Positions 25,853 through 33,127 of a stretch of DNA of 64,000 bases are shown piece by piece. The notes under the pieces were generated by a model. It was given only the letters and a program-made list of their open reading frames with translations. It did no database searches and was not told where the DNA came from. The stretch covers positions 153,370 to 217,369 of the forward strand of contig BNBH01000014.1 of assembly GCA_014655195.1 (NCBI GenBank). The letters are read 5' to 3'. The position numbers and the translations under genes are program-made. The DNA comes from Streptomyces cellulosae. GTDB lineage: Bacteria; Actinomycetota; Actinomycetes; Streptomycetales; Streptomycetaceae. Numbering within the stretch: position 1 is the stretch's first letter; each line of letters opens with the position of its first letter.

Positions 25853-26119
25853 TCACGCCAGGGTGAGGAACAGCTTCTCCAGTTCCTCTTCCGTCATCGA
25901 CGATGATTCGCCCTCCCCGCCTACGAGACACTGGCGCATGCCACTGGCGACGATCTTGAATCCGGCCCGGTCGAGGGCGCGGGAGACGGCAGCGAGCTGG
26001 GTGACGACGTCCGCGCAGTCGCGGCCGTCCTCGATCATGGTGATGATTCCCGTGAGCTGTCCCTGGGCGCGGCGCAGCCGGTTGAGGACTGCGGTCACCG
26101 CCTCTTCCTGCACTTTCAC
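25853..26119 (-). CDS. cstR: CstR-like persulfide-sensing repressor (CsoR/RcnR family)
   Basis: This 88-residue all-helical DNA-binding protein has the family start LNRLRRAQGQLTGIITMIE. Two conserved cysteines, Cys35 (GRDCADV) and Cys64 (MRQCL), are present. The copper-ligand His of CsoR, four residues before the second Cys, is Gly here, which is the CstR pattern. CstR forms di- or trisulfide links between the two cysteines and then releases DNA. It is the last gene of the second module, behind a TSUP gene. A near-identical paralogue lies at 29690. Persulfide rather than copper sensing is an inference from the missing His and the neighbours. Confidence 0.88.
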   Translation of the reverse strand: MKVQEEAVTAVLNRLRRAQGQLTGIITMIEDGRDCADVVTQLAAVSRALDRAGFKIVASGMRQCLVGGEGESSSMTEEELEKLFLTLA

Positions 26120-26179
26120 CGGGCTTCTCCTTCGTGTGTGATGACGTATGGGCGTGCGATTCCCCCTCTGCGAGTGGTG

Positions 26180-27079
26180 TTAGGGGCGCATGCTCAGCTG
26201 GCGGGTGTTCTCCGGCGTCGTTTCGCCGACTTCCTCCGTCCTGCGCCTGCGCGCCAGCGTCCAGCCCACGGCCGCCGCCGCTGCGAGTCCGACACCGATC
26301 CAGGTCAACGGGCTGGTCCACACGGCGGCGGGGAGCTGCTGGCTGAGGACGAAGACGCCCATGGCGACGACGAACCAGCCGAACGTCTTGCGCAGAGTGT
26401 CCTGAGGGATGCGGCCGGCGAAGCGGCTGCCGACCAGGCTGCCGACGACCGCTGCAGCGGTCACCATCAGGGCGAGATCCCAGTCGATCTGGACACCGGC
26501 CAGGTGACCGGCGAGCCCGGAGAACGATTTCATCGCGATGACCAGCAGCGAAGTACCGACCGCGACACTCATGGGCAGTCCGCCGAGCAGAGCCAGGGCG
26601 GGGACGACCAGGAAGCCGCCACCGGAGCCGACCAGCCCGGTGACCGCACCCACGACCAGTCCCTCCACGATCACGTGCTTCACCGGAAGCTCGGCGTGGG
26701 CGGCCCTGTGCCCAGCCTTGCGACCCGCGCCCTTGCGGAGCATGGCCACGGCGGTGGCCAGCATCATCAGCGCGAACGCGATCAGCAGCACGGTGCCCGG
26801 GATGAACTCGGCCAGACGTCCGCCGCCGTAGGCGCCGACCATGCTGACCGCGCCGAAGATCAGTCCGGTGCGCCACCGGACCCGGTGCGCGCGGGCGTGC
26901 GGGATCAGACCGATCAGGCTGGTCACGCCGACGACGAACAGCGAGGTGGCGATGGCCTCCTTGCTGTCCTGGCCCGCGAGGTAGACGAGGATCGGCACGG
27001 TCAGGATGGACCCGCCGCCGCCCAGGATGCCCAGGCTGATGCCGATCAGGACGGAGGCGGCCAGGACGAGGGTGATCAC
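26180..27079 (-). CDS. TSUP-family sulfite/thiosulfate exporter (TauE/SafE), second copy
   Basis: This 299-residue inner-membrane protein carries both TSUP motifs: GISLGILGGGGSILTVPILVYL and GAVTGLVGSGGGFLVVPALALLGG. About eight or nine segments are predicted, with a short basic cytoplasmic tail. The GTG at 27079 overlaps the stop of the rhodanese gene (GTGA); the longer open frame upstream is Arg-rich and not membrane-like, so this start is firm. It is the counterpart of the TSUP at 23072. Confidence 0.92.
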   Translation of the reverse strand: MITLVLAASVLIGISLGILGGGGSILTVPILVYLAGQDSKEAIATSLFVVGVTSLIGLIPHARAHRVRWRTGLIFGAVSMVGAYGGGRLAEFIPGTVLLIAFALMMLATAVAMLRKGAGRKAGHRAAHAELPVKHVIVEGLVVGAVTGLVGSGGGFLVVPALALLGGLPMSVAVGTSLLVIAMKSFSGLAGHLAGVQIDWDLALMVTAAAVVGSLVGSRFAGRIPQDTLRKTFGWFVVAMGVFVLSQQLPAAVWTSPLTWIGVGLAAAAAVGWTLARRRRTEEVGETTPENTRQLSMRP

Positions 27080-27654
27080 GACCGGTCCCGCAGGGAGGCG
27101 ATGACGGTGCGGATGTCGGTGCGCGGGCCGCGGTTGTAAGGCAGCTTGGAGAGCATCATGCCCATCGCGCAGGTGTTGCTGAGGGCGGCGAAGGTGAGGC
27201 CGGCGCCGATCGCGGTGCCGATCAGGTGCACGCCGGGGACGAACAAGCCCACGACGCCGCTGACCAGCACGACCGAGCCGGCGATCAGGCGGACCTGGCG
27301 CTCCAGCTCCCAACGCTCCGGGCCGCGGTTGACGGGGGCGCCGGCCGCTTCCCAGGCCATCATGCCGCCGTCCAGGACGCGCAGGTTCGGCAGGCCCGCC
27401 TCGGCGAGCGCCTGCTCGGCCTGCGAGGCGCGGGCGCCGGAGCGACAGACCAGCACCACGTCCTCATCGAGGTAGCGGCGCAGCTCGGAACGATGCTCGC
27501 GCAGGGTGTCCAGCGGCACGTTGTAGGCGCCAGGGATGTGACTGGTCTGGAACTCACCTGGGGTGCGCACGTCCAGCAGACGGGGAGCCTTGCCGGTCTT
27601 GATCAGATACTGGAGCGCGGCGGGGGTGAAAGCGGTGGCGTTGGTGGTCGTCAT
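27076..27654 (-). CDS. rhodanese fused to a DUF2892 membrane domain
   Basis: In this 192-residue protein the rhodanese domain (about 5-105) has LLDVRTPGEFQTSHIPGA and an active-site loop CRSGARA. It is followed by a DUF2892-type hairpin of two membrane segments (about 125-165; IAGSVVLVSGVVGLFVPG). This ties sulfur transfer to the membrane next to the TSUP exporter, with which it is translationally coupled. The ATG at 27654 follows a weak ribosome site. It is separated from the upstream dioxygenase by a hairpin. Confidence 0.9.
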   Translation of the reverse strand: MTTTNATAFTPAALQYLIKTGKAPRLLDVRTPGEFQTSHIPGAYNVPLDTLREHRSELRRYLDEDVVLVCRSGARASQAEQALAEAGLPNLRVLDGGMMAWEAAGAPVNRGPERWELERQVRLIAGSVVLVSGVVGLFVPGVHLIGTAIGAGLTFAALSNTCAMGMMLSKLPYNRGPRTDIRTVIASLRDRS

Positions 27655-27723
27655 GAGAACTCCATGGGTGATGCGGACCCGTACAAGGCACGGGTGGAGA
27701 ACAGGGAAATGCGGGGGAAGGGG

Positions 27724-27781
27724 CCGGTGCGCCCGCACCGGGGGCAGTCAGGGCAGAAGTTCCCTGCCGCGGGCGCACCGG
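27724..27781 (-). terminator. candidate terminator or attenuator between dioxygenase and rhodanese genes
   Basis: A 13-bp perfect stem (CCGGTGCGCCCGC and its complement) encloses a 32-base loop that holds a smaller CAGGG/CCCTG hairpin. It lies 23 bases after the stop of the dioxygenase gene and 70 bases before the rhodanese start. Confidence 0.5.
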
Positions 27782-27803
27782 CAGCTCGTTACGCCCCGCC
27801 GGG

Positions 27804-29192
27804 TCAGACGGCGGCGGGCGTGTTCAGCAGGGCCCAGGCGGCCCAGCCGCCGAGCACGTCGGAGACGTCCTCGAAGCCCTGCTGGCGCAGCAGGCTGGCG
27901 GCGATGGAGGAGCGGTGACCGCCGGCACAGTGCAGGACCAGCGGCTTGTCGCGGGGGATCTCGTCCAGACGGTTCGGGAGCTCGCCGAGCGCGATGTGCA
28001 GGGCGCCCTCGATGAACCCGTTCTCGCCGCGCTCGCCGCAGTTGCGGACGTCGATCACAACCGGCGGGGTCTCGCCCTCCAGCTCGGCACGCAGCTGGGC
28101 TGCGGTCAGGCGGCTGGCCGGGGTGACCTCGTCGGCCACCGTCTCCAGCGCCTCGTCAGGGGAGGCCAGATAGCCGGCCACCCGGTCGAAGCCGATCCGG
28201 GCGAGGCGGGTGACGATCTCCTCCTCACGGTCCTCCGGGGCGACGACCAGCAGCTCGGCCCCGAGCGGCAGGACGGTGCCGGCCTGCTCGGCGAACCGGC
28301 CGTCGGCCGGGACGTTGACCGCCCCGCGCAGGTGTCCGGCGGCGAACTCCTGCGGGTCACGGGCGTCGACCACCACGGCGCCCGCCGCGCGCCGGGCCAG
28401 GAAGTCCTCCACGCCCAGCGCCCGCGGCGCGCTCGCCGGGTCGAACAGCTCCCGCTCCCGGCGGTTCAGGTCCGCGTCATAGGCGAAGTAGCCCGGCGCA
28501 GCCGACTGCCCGGCGGTCACGATGGCAACGAAGTCCTTCTCGCTCATCGGGGCGCACGCGTAGTTGGTGGCACGCTGCTCGCCGATGGTCGACTGCCGCT
28601 CGGTGGAGAGGTTCTTGCCGCAGGAGGAGCCGGCACCGTGAGCGGGGAAGACGCGCACCTCGTCCGGCAGGCTCATCAGCTTGTTCTGCACGCTGTCGTG
28701 GAGCATCGCGCCGAGCTCGTCGGCGGTCACGCCCACCGAGGCCAGCAGGTCGGGGCGGCCGACGTCACCGATGAAGAGTGCGTCACCGGTGAGCACACCG
28801 TACGGGACGGTGTCCTCGGCGCGCTCGTAGACCAGCACGCTGATCGACTCCGGGGTATGCCCGGGAGTCTCCATGATCTTCAGGGTGACGTCGCCGAGGC
28901 TGATCGTGTCGCCGTCGGCCAGCTTGCGGATCGCGTACTCGGTCTCCGCGCGGCGCCCGTAGCCGATCCACGCGCCGGTGCGGGCGGCCATCTCCAGGTG
29001 ACCGGCGACGAAGTCCGCGTGGAAGTGGGTGTTGATGACTCCGACCACGGTGAAGCCGCGGGCCTCGGCGTCGTTCAGGTACTCGGACACGTCCCGGCGG
29101 GGGTCGACGACCACGGCCTGACCGGTGGACTCGTCGGCGATCATGTACGACGCCTGGGAGAGGCACTCGAGGTAGTACTGCGAGAAGAACAC
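27804..29192 (-). CDS. persulfide dioxygenase / rhodanese fusion (paralogue 2)
   Basis: This 462-residue protein has an ETHE1/CstB-like metallo-beta-lactamase domain with the full iron set: His56 of THFHAD, His112 of TPGHTP and Asp137 of TGDALF. Two rhodanese domains follow, the last with the loop HCAGGHRSS. It should oxidise glutathione-, mycothiol- or CoA-persulfide to sulfite. A GTG at 29192 was chosen because GGAGG lies 6 bases before it and the resulting MFFSQYYLE aligns with paralogue 1 (MFFIDTIELE); an upstream GTG at 29207 would add five residues. Confidence 0.9.
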   Translation of the reverse strand: MFFSQYYLECLSQASYMIADESTGQAVVVDPRRDVSEYLNDAEARGFTVVGVINTHFHADFVAGHLEMAARTGAWIGYGRRAETEYAIRKLADGDTISLGDVTLKIMETPGHTPESISVLVYERAEDTVPYGVLTGDALFIGDVGRPDLLASVGVTADELGAMLHDSVQNKLMSLPDEVRVFPAHGAGSSCGKNLSTERQSTIGEQRATNYACAPMSEKDFVAIVTAGQSAAPGYFAYDADLNRRERELFDPASAPRALGVEDFLARRAAGAVVVDARDPQEFAAGHLRGAVNVPADGRFAEQAGTVLPLGAELLVVAPEDREEEIVTRLARIGFDRVAGYLASPDEALETVADEVTPASRLTAAQLRAELEGETPPVVIDVRNCGERGENGFIEGALHIALGELPNRLDEIPRDKPLVLHCAGGHRSSIAASLLRQQGFEDVSDVLGGWAAWALLNTPAAV

Positions 29193-29219
29193 GGAAACCT
29201 CCGTCACGAGATGGACTGC

Positions 29220-29235
29220 ATACCCCGGGGGGTAT
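29220..29235. promoter_or_regulatory. CstR/CsoR-type operator 3
   Basis: ATACCCCGGGGGGTAT lies 28 bases before the GTG of persulfide dioxygenase paralogue 2, in its promoter region. Confidence 0.8.
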
Positions 29236-29393
29236 TATTTCGGCCGTGAGGCGCCCTCCCGGAAAGAGCGGGCGCGGACGACAGGGGAAAGCGGGGCGTC
29301 GGCGTGGAGTCGAAGCGTGAACGACGGACCGTGACGCCAGGCCGGGCCTGAGGGTCGTCCAGTCGGGTTGATTGCCGCGGCAGGACGCGTCCC

Positions 29394-29409
29394 ATACCCC
29401 CTGGGGTAT
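29394..29409. promoter_or_regulatory. CstR/CsoR-type operator 4
   Basis: ATACCCCCTGGGGTAT is a near-perfect inverted repeat, 56 bases centre to centre from operator 5. Confidence 0.8.
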
Positions 29410-29449
29410 TACGTCATCGACCGTAAAGGGTCACCCTTCGAGCTGTCAA

Positions 29450-29465
29450 ATACCCCAGGGGGTAT
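29450..29465. promoter_or_regulatory. CstR/CsoR-type operator 5
   Basis: ATACCCCAGGGGGTAT lies in the middle of the divergent region. Together with operator 4 it may control an unrecognised promoter or allow looping. Confidence 0.8.
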
Positions 29466-29645
29466 CCATGGGGTCGCTCGGCGGGAGAAAGGCAGCCAAC
29501 TCGCTCCCGCCCGGCCGCCCCGCCGGCGCGTGCGGGACCTTCCAGCGCACCGACCGAAAGGCGTCCGCGCCGGGGGACCCGGACGGCGCCGCCCCTCCCG
29601 CTCGCCGACCGCACCGACCGCCCGGATGCCAGGGGAGCCGGGTTT

Positions 29646-29664
29646 ATACCCCTCGGGGTATTAT
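29646..29664 (+). promoter_or_regulatory. CstR/CsoR-type operator 6 overlapping a -10 box
   Basis: ATACCCCTCGGGGTAT (29646-29661) is a perfect inverted repeat around a 2-base centre. Its right half overlaps TATTAT (29659-29664), a good -10 hexamer, about 26 bases before the second cstR ATG. A repressor bound here would block its own gene, which is the usual autoregulation in this family. Confidence 0.8.
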
Positions 29665-29689
29665 GGTGGGGATGTGGAGGAGGGTTCCC

Positions 29690-29953
29690 ATGCAGGTGGA
29701 CGAAGAATCGACACAGCCCGTGCTGAACCGCCTGCGGCGGGCACAGGGACAGTTGGCTGCCGTGATCGCGATGGTCGAGGCCGGCCGCGACTGCAAGGAT
29801 GTGGTGACGCAACTCGCGGCGGTCTCCCGGGCCCTGGACAGGGCCGGATTCAAGATCGTGGCCAGCGGAATGCGGCAGTGCCTTGCCGGGGACTCCGACG
29901 CCCCGCCGATGTCGCAGGAAGAACTGGAAAAGCTCTTCCTCGCCCTCGCCTGA
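29690..29953 (+). CDS. cstR: CstR-like persulfide-sensing repressor, second copy
   Basis: This 87-residue protein is nearly identical in its core to the copy at 25853 (PVLNRLRRAQGQLA, Cys35 in GRDCKDV, Cys64 in MRQCL, tail EELEKLFLALA). The ATG at 29690 has GGAGGAGGG at ideal spacing and gives the same N-terminal length as the first copy. It is divergent from the second persulfide module and has operator 6 in its promoter. Two such similar repressors probably recognise the same operators. Confidence 0.9.
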   Translation: MQVDEESTQPVLNRLRRAQGQLAAVIAMVEAGRDCKDVVTQLAAVSRALDRAGFKIVASGMRQCLAGDSDAPPMSQEELEKLFLALA

Positions 29954-30059
29954 CCCGCATCCCGCCTCCCGGTGCCATCCGCACGCCGGGTCGTCCGGCG
30001 AAAGACAGCGTGGGTAGAGTGGCCCACACATGCCGGGGAAGCAGCGGGCCGGAGGAGCC

Positions 30060-30470
30060 ATGAGGCGGTTGAGGGCACATCACGGTGTCCGGATCGCGCT
30101 CGCGTTCCTCGTGGTCCTGACGGCATGGCTGTGCGCCGGCCGCGCCACCGCCCCCAACGGCACCGTAGGAGGGTCGGGGGTGGTCACTGCTGCGGACGGG
30201 CACGCCGCTGAGCGGCACCGGCCGACGGTCGATCATGTCCGGTCGACTGTCCTTGAGGACCGGTCCGCACCACGCCCCTGCGTCAAGAAGTCGCTCGCCG
30301 GAGCACAGACGGTCCGGGGCGAGGTCTCGGCGGCCTCATCGGCGCGGGTGATCGCCAGCGCAGGCGGCGATCCGGTCCTGTGTCCGCCGCCTAGCCGGTA
30401 CCCGCCCGCGGAGTCTGTGGGACGGCCGCCGCCGGTTTCTCTGTCTGTCCTTTCCGTTCTGCAGGTGTAG
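30060..30470 (+). CDS. small exported hypothetical protein
   Basis: This 136-residue protein has one hydrophobic segment near residues 11-28 (VRIALAFLVVLTAWLCAG), a signal peptide or anchor. A polar region rich in Ala, Ser and Pro follows, with two cysteines (PRPCVKK and PVLCPPP). No family is recognised. GGAGGAGCC precedes the ATG. It lies just upstream of the CPVC membrane protein and DsbA-like genes, so it may be a substrate or part of that thiol relay. A similar-looking small exported protein ends the same region at 34470. Confidence 0.55.
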   Translation: MRRLRAHHGVRIALAFLVVLTAWLCAGRATAPNGTVGGSGVVTAADGHAAERHRPTVDHVRSTVLEDRSAPRPCVKKSLAGAQTVRGEVSAASSARVIASAGGDPVLCPPPSRYPPAESVGRPPPVSLSVLSVLQV

Positions 30471-30524
30471 GCCGATCAGCTGATCGCGCCCTTCCCAGTC
30501 CGCAGAACGGAGTGTTCCCTTTCC

Positions 30525-31016
30525 ATGTCTTCTTCTCGTTCGGTCCGTGGGGCGGTGGCCGCGTTGCGCGGCTGGACCGTCCGCCGGTGGGCGGCCGCCA
30601 TGACCGGTGCGCTGGCCACGGCCATGGTGACCGGTGTCCCGACGGCCGTCGTTCCCACTCCGTGGTTCTCCCGCTCGGTCCCTGTGCAGTGGTGGAACTA
30701 CCCCGCCTGGGCTGTCACCGCCGCGCTCGCCGGCCTGGTGCTGGCCACCTATGTGGCGGCGGGCCCTGCGGTCCGGCCTGCCGATCCGGCCCCCGGCCGG
30801 CGTCTGGGCTACCTCGGCGGTGTGCTGTCGTTCCTGGCCATCGGCTGCCCCGTCTGCAACAAGGTGGTCCTCCTCCTCGTCGGCGCCTCCGGCGCGCTGA
30901 CCTACTGGGCGCCGCTGCAGCCCCTGGTCGCCGTGACCTCCGTCGCCCTGCTGGCCGAGGCCGCACTGCGCAGGCTCGCCACCGAGGCGGCCTGCCCGGT
31001 CCCGGCCGCCGGCTGA
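30525..31016 (+). CDS. integral membrane protein with CPVC motif
   Basis: This 163-residue protein has about four membrane segments and the motif FLAIGCPVCNKVVLLLVGASGALTYWAPLQ near residues 105-135. A CPVC pair at the membrane face is a typical redox-active dithiol. The neighbours are a DsbA-like protein and CcdA, which argues for a role in passing electrons across the membrane. No experimentally characterised family is known to me, and an alternative is metal (mercury or copper) binding. It is the second gene of a rightward operon. Confidence 0.65.
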   Translation: MSSSRSVRGAVAALRGWTVRRWAAAMTGALATAMVTGVPTAVVPTPWFSRSVPVQWWNYPAWAVTAALAGLVLATYVAAGPAVRPADPAPGRRLGYLGGVLSFLAIGCPVCNKVVLLLVGASGALTYWAPLQPLVAVTSVALLAEAALRRLATEAACPVPAAG

Positions 31017-31077
31017 CCCCCGCTCTCCCTGCCTTCCTCCCTCCATGCGCTTCCTTCACCCGTCGAAGGGGTCTCCC

Positions 31078-31842
31078 ATGTCTTCGTCCCCCGCTTCCCC
31101 CACGCCTCGGTCACACGGCCGACGCCGCCTGATCGCCGCGATCGCGGCCCTTCTGGTCGCCGCGGTCGCCGTCCTCCTGTCCTTCACCCTCGACAGCGGT
31201 TCCTCCTCCCGAACCTCGGAAAGGGAGGGCCCGGCCCAGGCCGGCGACAGCACGACCAGCGAGCCGGATCCCCGGGACAGTGCTCTGCTGGCACTCGCAC
31301 GCCGGGACGCCGAGGACCCGTTGGCCATGGGCCGTGCCGACGCACCCGTCGTGATGATCGAGTACGCGGACTTCCAGTGCCCCTTCTGCGGCAAGTTCGC
31401 CCGCGACACCGAGCCCGAGCTGATCCGCTCCTACGTCGACAAGGGCATTCTGCGCATCGAATGGCGCAACTTCCCCGTCTTCGGCCAGGAATCAGAGCAG
31501 GCCGCCCGCGCCGCCTGGGCCGCCGGACGCCAGCAGAAGTTCTGGCAATTCCACGAGGAGGCGTACAGCAAGACCCGCGAACGCAATCAGGGCGCCTTCG
31601 CCGAGGACAAGCTCGTGGCCATGGCTCGCGCCGCAGGTGTCACCGACATCGACAGGTTCCTCGACGACATGCGCTCCGAGCAGGCCCGGACCGCGGTCCA
31701 GCGGGACCAGGCCGAGGGCTACCAGCTCGGAGTGACCAGCACTCCGGCCTTCCTGATCAACGACACGCCCATCCTCGGCGCCCAGCCCCTCGCCGCCTTC
31801 GAGAAGGCCGTCGAGGACGCGGCGAAGGCCGCCGGACGATGA
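31078..31842 (+). CDS. membrane-anchored DsbA-family thiol-disulfide protein
   Basis: This 254-residue protein has an N-terminal anchor at about 17-37, a low-complexity linker, and a DsbA-like thioredoxin domain (thioredoxin_4 type) from about 80. The active site is CPFC at 101-104 in YADFQCPFCGKF and the cis-Pro is in GVTSTPAFLIND. It acts outside the membrane as oxidase or isomerase. GAAGGGG precedes the ATG at 31078. Its stop overlaps the start of ccdA (ATGA). Confidence 0.9.
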   Translation: MSSSPASPTPRSHGRRRLIAAIAALLVAAVAVLLSFTLDSGSSSRTSEREGPAQAGDSTTSEPDPRDSALLALARRDAEDPLAMGRADAPVVMIEYADFQCPFCGKFARDTEPELIRSYVDKGILRIEWRNFPVFGQESEQAARAAWAAGRQQKFWQFHEEAYSKTRERNQGAFAEDKLVAMARAAGVTDIDRFLDDMRSEQARTAVQRDQAEGYQLGVTSTPAFLINDTPILGAQPLAAFEKAVEDAAKAAGR

Positions 31843-32711
31843 GCGACATCGGAATCCTCGCCGCCTTCCTCGGCGGCCTCCTCGCCCTGCTCAGCCCATG
31901 CAGCGCCCTGCTGCTCCCGGCCTTCTTCGCCTACTCGTTCACCAGAACGACCACCCTGCTGGCCCGCACGCTCCTGTTCTACGCGGGCCTGTGCACCACA
32001 CTCGTCCCCCTCGGCGTGGCGGGATCCCTCGCCGGCCGCCTCTTCTACGGCCATCGCGACACCCTCGTCACCGTGGGCGGCTGGACGGTGATCCTGCTGG
32101 GGGTGGCCCAGATCCTTGGCCTGGGCTTCGGCATGCGGCGCCTGAGCGAGACCGCCGGGGCGCGCCGCTCCGGCTCACCCTTCTCGGTGCTCGTCCTGGG
32201 CGCGGTGTACGGGCTCGCCGGATTCTGCGCGGGACCCATCCTCGGTGGCATCCTCACCGTCGCGGCCGTCGGCGGAAGCCCGGCGCGCGGCGGCCTGCTC
32301 CTGGCCTGCTACGCCCTGGGCATGGCGCTGCCCATGTTCGTCCTCGCCCTGCTGTGGGACCGGTTCGACCTCGGCGGGAAGCGGTGGCTGCGCGGCCGCG
32401 GCGTCAGCCTGGGGCCGCTGACCGTGCACACCACCTCCCTGATCGGCGGCTCCCTGTTCATCGTTCTGGGCGTGCTCTTCCTGGTCTTCGACGGGACGTC
32501 GGCCCTGCCCTCCCTGCTGGACGTGGAGACGGAGGCGGCCCTGGAGGAGCGCCTGGCGGCCGTCGGGCGGACCATCTCGGACCGGGTGCTTCTGCTGGTC
32601 GTCGCAGCCGCCGCCCTGCTCACCGCCGTACTACTTCTCGTACGGCCACGGGGGACGCGCACCAGGAGAACCGGAAGCGAGCCCGGCGCGCCCTCGCGGC
32701 GTCCCGGGTGA
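31839..32711 (+). CDS. CcdA/DsbD-type transmembrane electron carrier
   Basis: This 290-residue protein has about seven membrane segments. The two CcdA redox cysteines are seen at LLSPCSALLLP (Cys21) and GLAGFCAGPILGG (about Cys130). It moves reducing equivalents from cytoplasmic thioredoxin to extracytoplasmic thiol proteins. It is translationally coupled to the DsbA-like protein, which is the likely partner. A Pro-, Arg- and Ser-rich tail ends the protein. Confidence 0.88.
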   Translation: MSDIGILAAFLGGLLALLSPCSALLLPAFFAYSFTRTTTLLARTLLFYAGLCTTLVPLGVAGSLAGRLFYGHRDTLVTVGGWTVILLGVAQILGLGFGMRRLSETAGARRSGSPFSVLVLGAVYGLAGFCAGPILGGILTVAAVGGSPARGGLLLACYALGMALPMFVLALLWDRFDLGGKRWLRGRGVSLGPLTVHTTSLIGGSLFIVLGVLFLVFDGTSALPSLLDVETEAALEERLAAVGRTISDRVLLLVVAAAALLTAVLLLVRPRGTRTRRTGSEPGAPSRRPG

Positions 32712-32732
32712 ACGGCCCGTCTGCGGGGCCGT
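32712..32732. terminator. short hairpin between ccdA and the convergent dsrE-like gene
   Basis: ACGGCCC (32712-32718) pairs with GGGCCGT (32726-32732). The stem is only 7 bp, so this is a weak candidate for a bidirectional terminator. Confidence 0.35.
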
Positions 32733-32745
32733 GCACGCGCCGGAG

Positions 32746-33084
32746 TCACAGGGGCAGGTAGGACCAGCCCTCGTGCTGACGTCGTACCAGGTGCCAGGCG
32801 GCGGCCGGGACCACGTCGACGCCCTCCCCGAGCGTGTCCGTCGTCAGGTCCCGGTCCTTCAGGGTGTTCGCACAGGCCAGGAAACGCACGCCTGCCTCTT
32901 GGAGAGCGGCAACGGACTCGGCATGAGGGCTGTCCGCAAGGACCAGGCCGATGCCGTCGCCGTAGCAGACGGCCTCCACCTCCAGGGGCAGGTCCGCCGC
33001 CTTCAGGAGATTGCCGATCTTCCGAGGCGTCCGGCCCACCACCGGCACCCCCACCACGGCCCGGACGGTCTCCAGCGATTCCAT
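32746..33084 (-). CDS. DsrE-family sulfur-carrier-like protein
   Basis: This 112-residue DsrE fold has VEAVCYGDGIGLVLADSPHAESVAALQEAGVRFLACANTL, with the family cysteine in FLACANTL near residue 70, and ends VVPAAAWHLVRRQHEGWSYLPL. DsrE proteins carry persulfide sulfur. The ATG at 33084 has AAGGG 9 bases upstream; an upstream GTG at 33126 has none. It is probably co-transcribed with the BASS transporter gene, which ends 44 bases upstream, and fits the sulfur theme of the region. Confidence 0.85.
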   Translation of the reverse strand: MESLETVRAVVGVPVVGRTPRKIGNLLKAADLPLEVEAVCYGDGIGLVLADSPHAESVAALQEAGVRFLACANTLKDRDLTTDTLGEGVDVVPAAAWHLVRRQHEGWSYLPL

Positions 33085-33127
33085 CGGGTGCGTCCCTTCC
33101 AGTCGTACGATCTTGGAATGCGCCACA

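Larger units (their letters stand above)
29208..29689. other. non-coding regulatory region between the second dioxygenase and second cstR
   Basis: This stretch of about 480 bases holds four of the six CstR-type operators and no convincing gene. Two long open frames on the + strand run through it but have no ribosome site and translate the operators themselves. It separates divergent genes and presumably contains both promoters. Confidence 0.7.

Noticed and set aside
29368..29689. Two plus-strand frames upstream of the second cstR
   Set aside because: They have no ribosome site and translate through the operators; cstR itself starts well at 29690.
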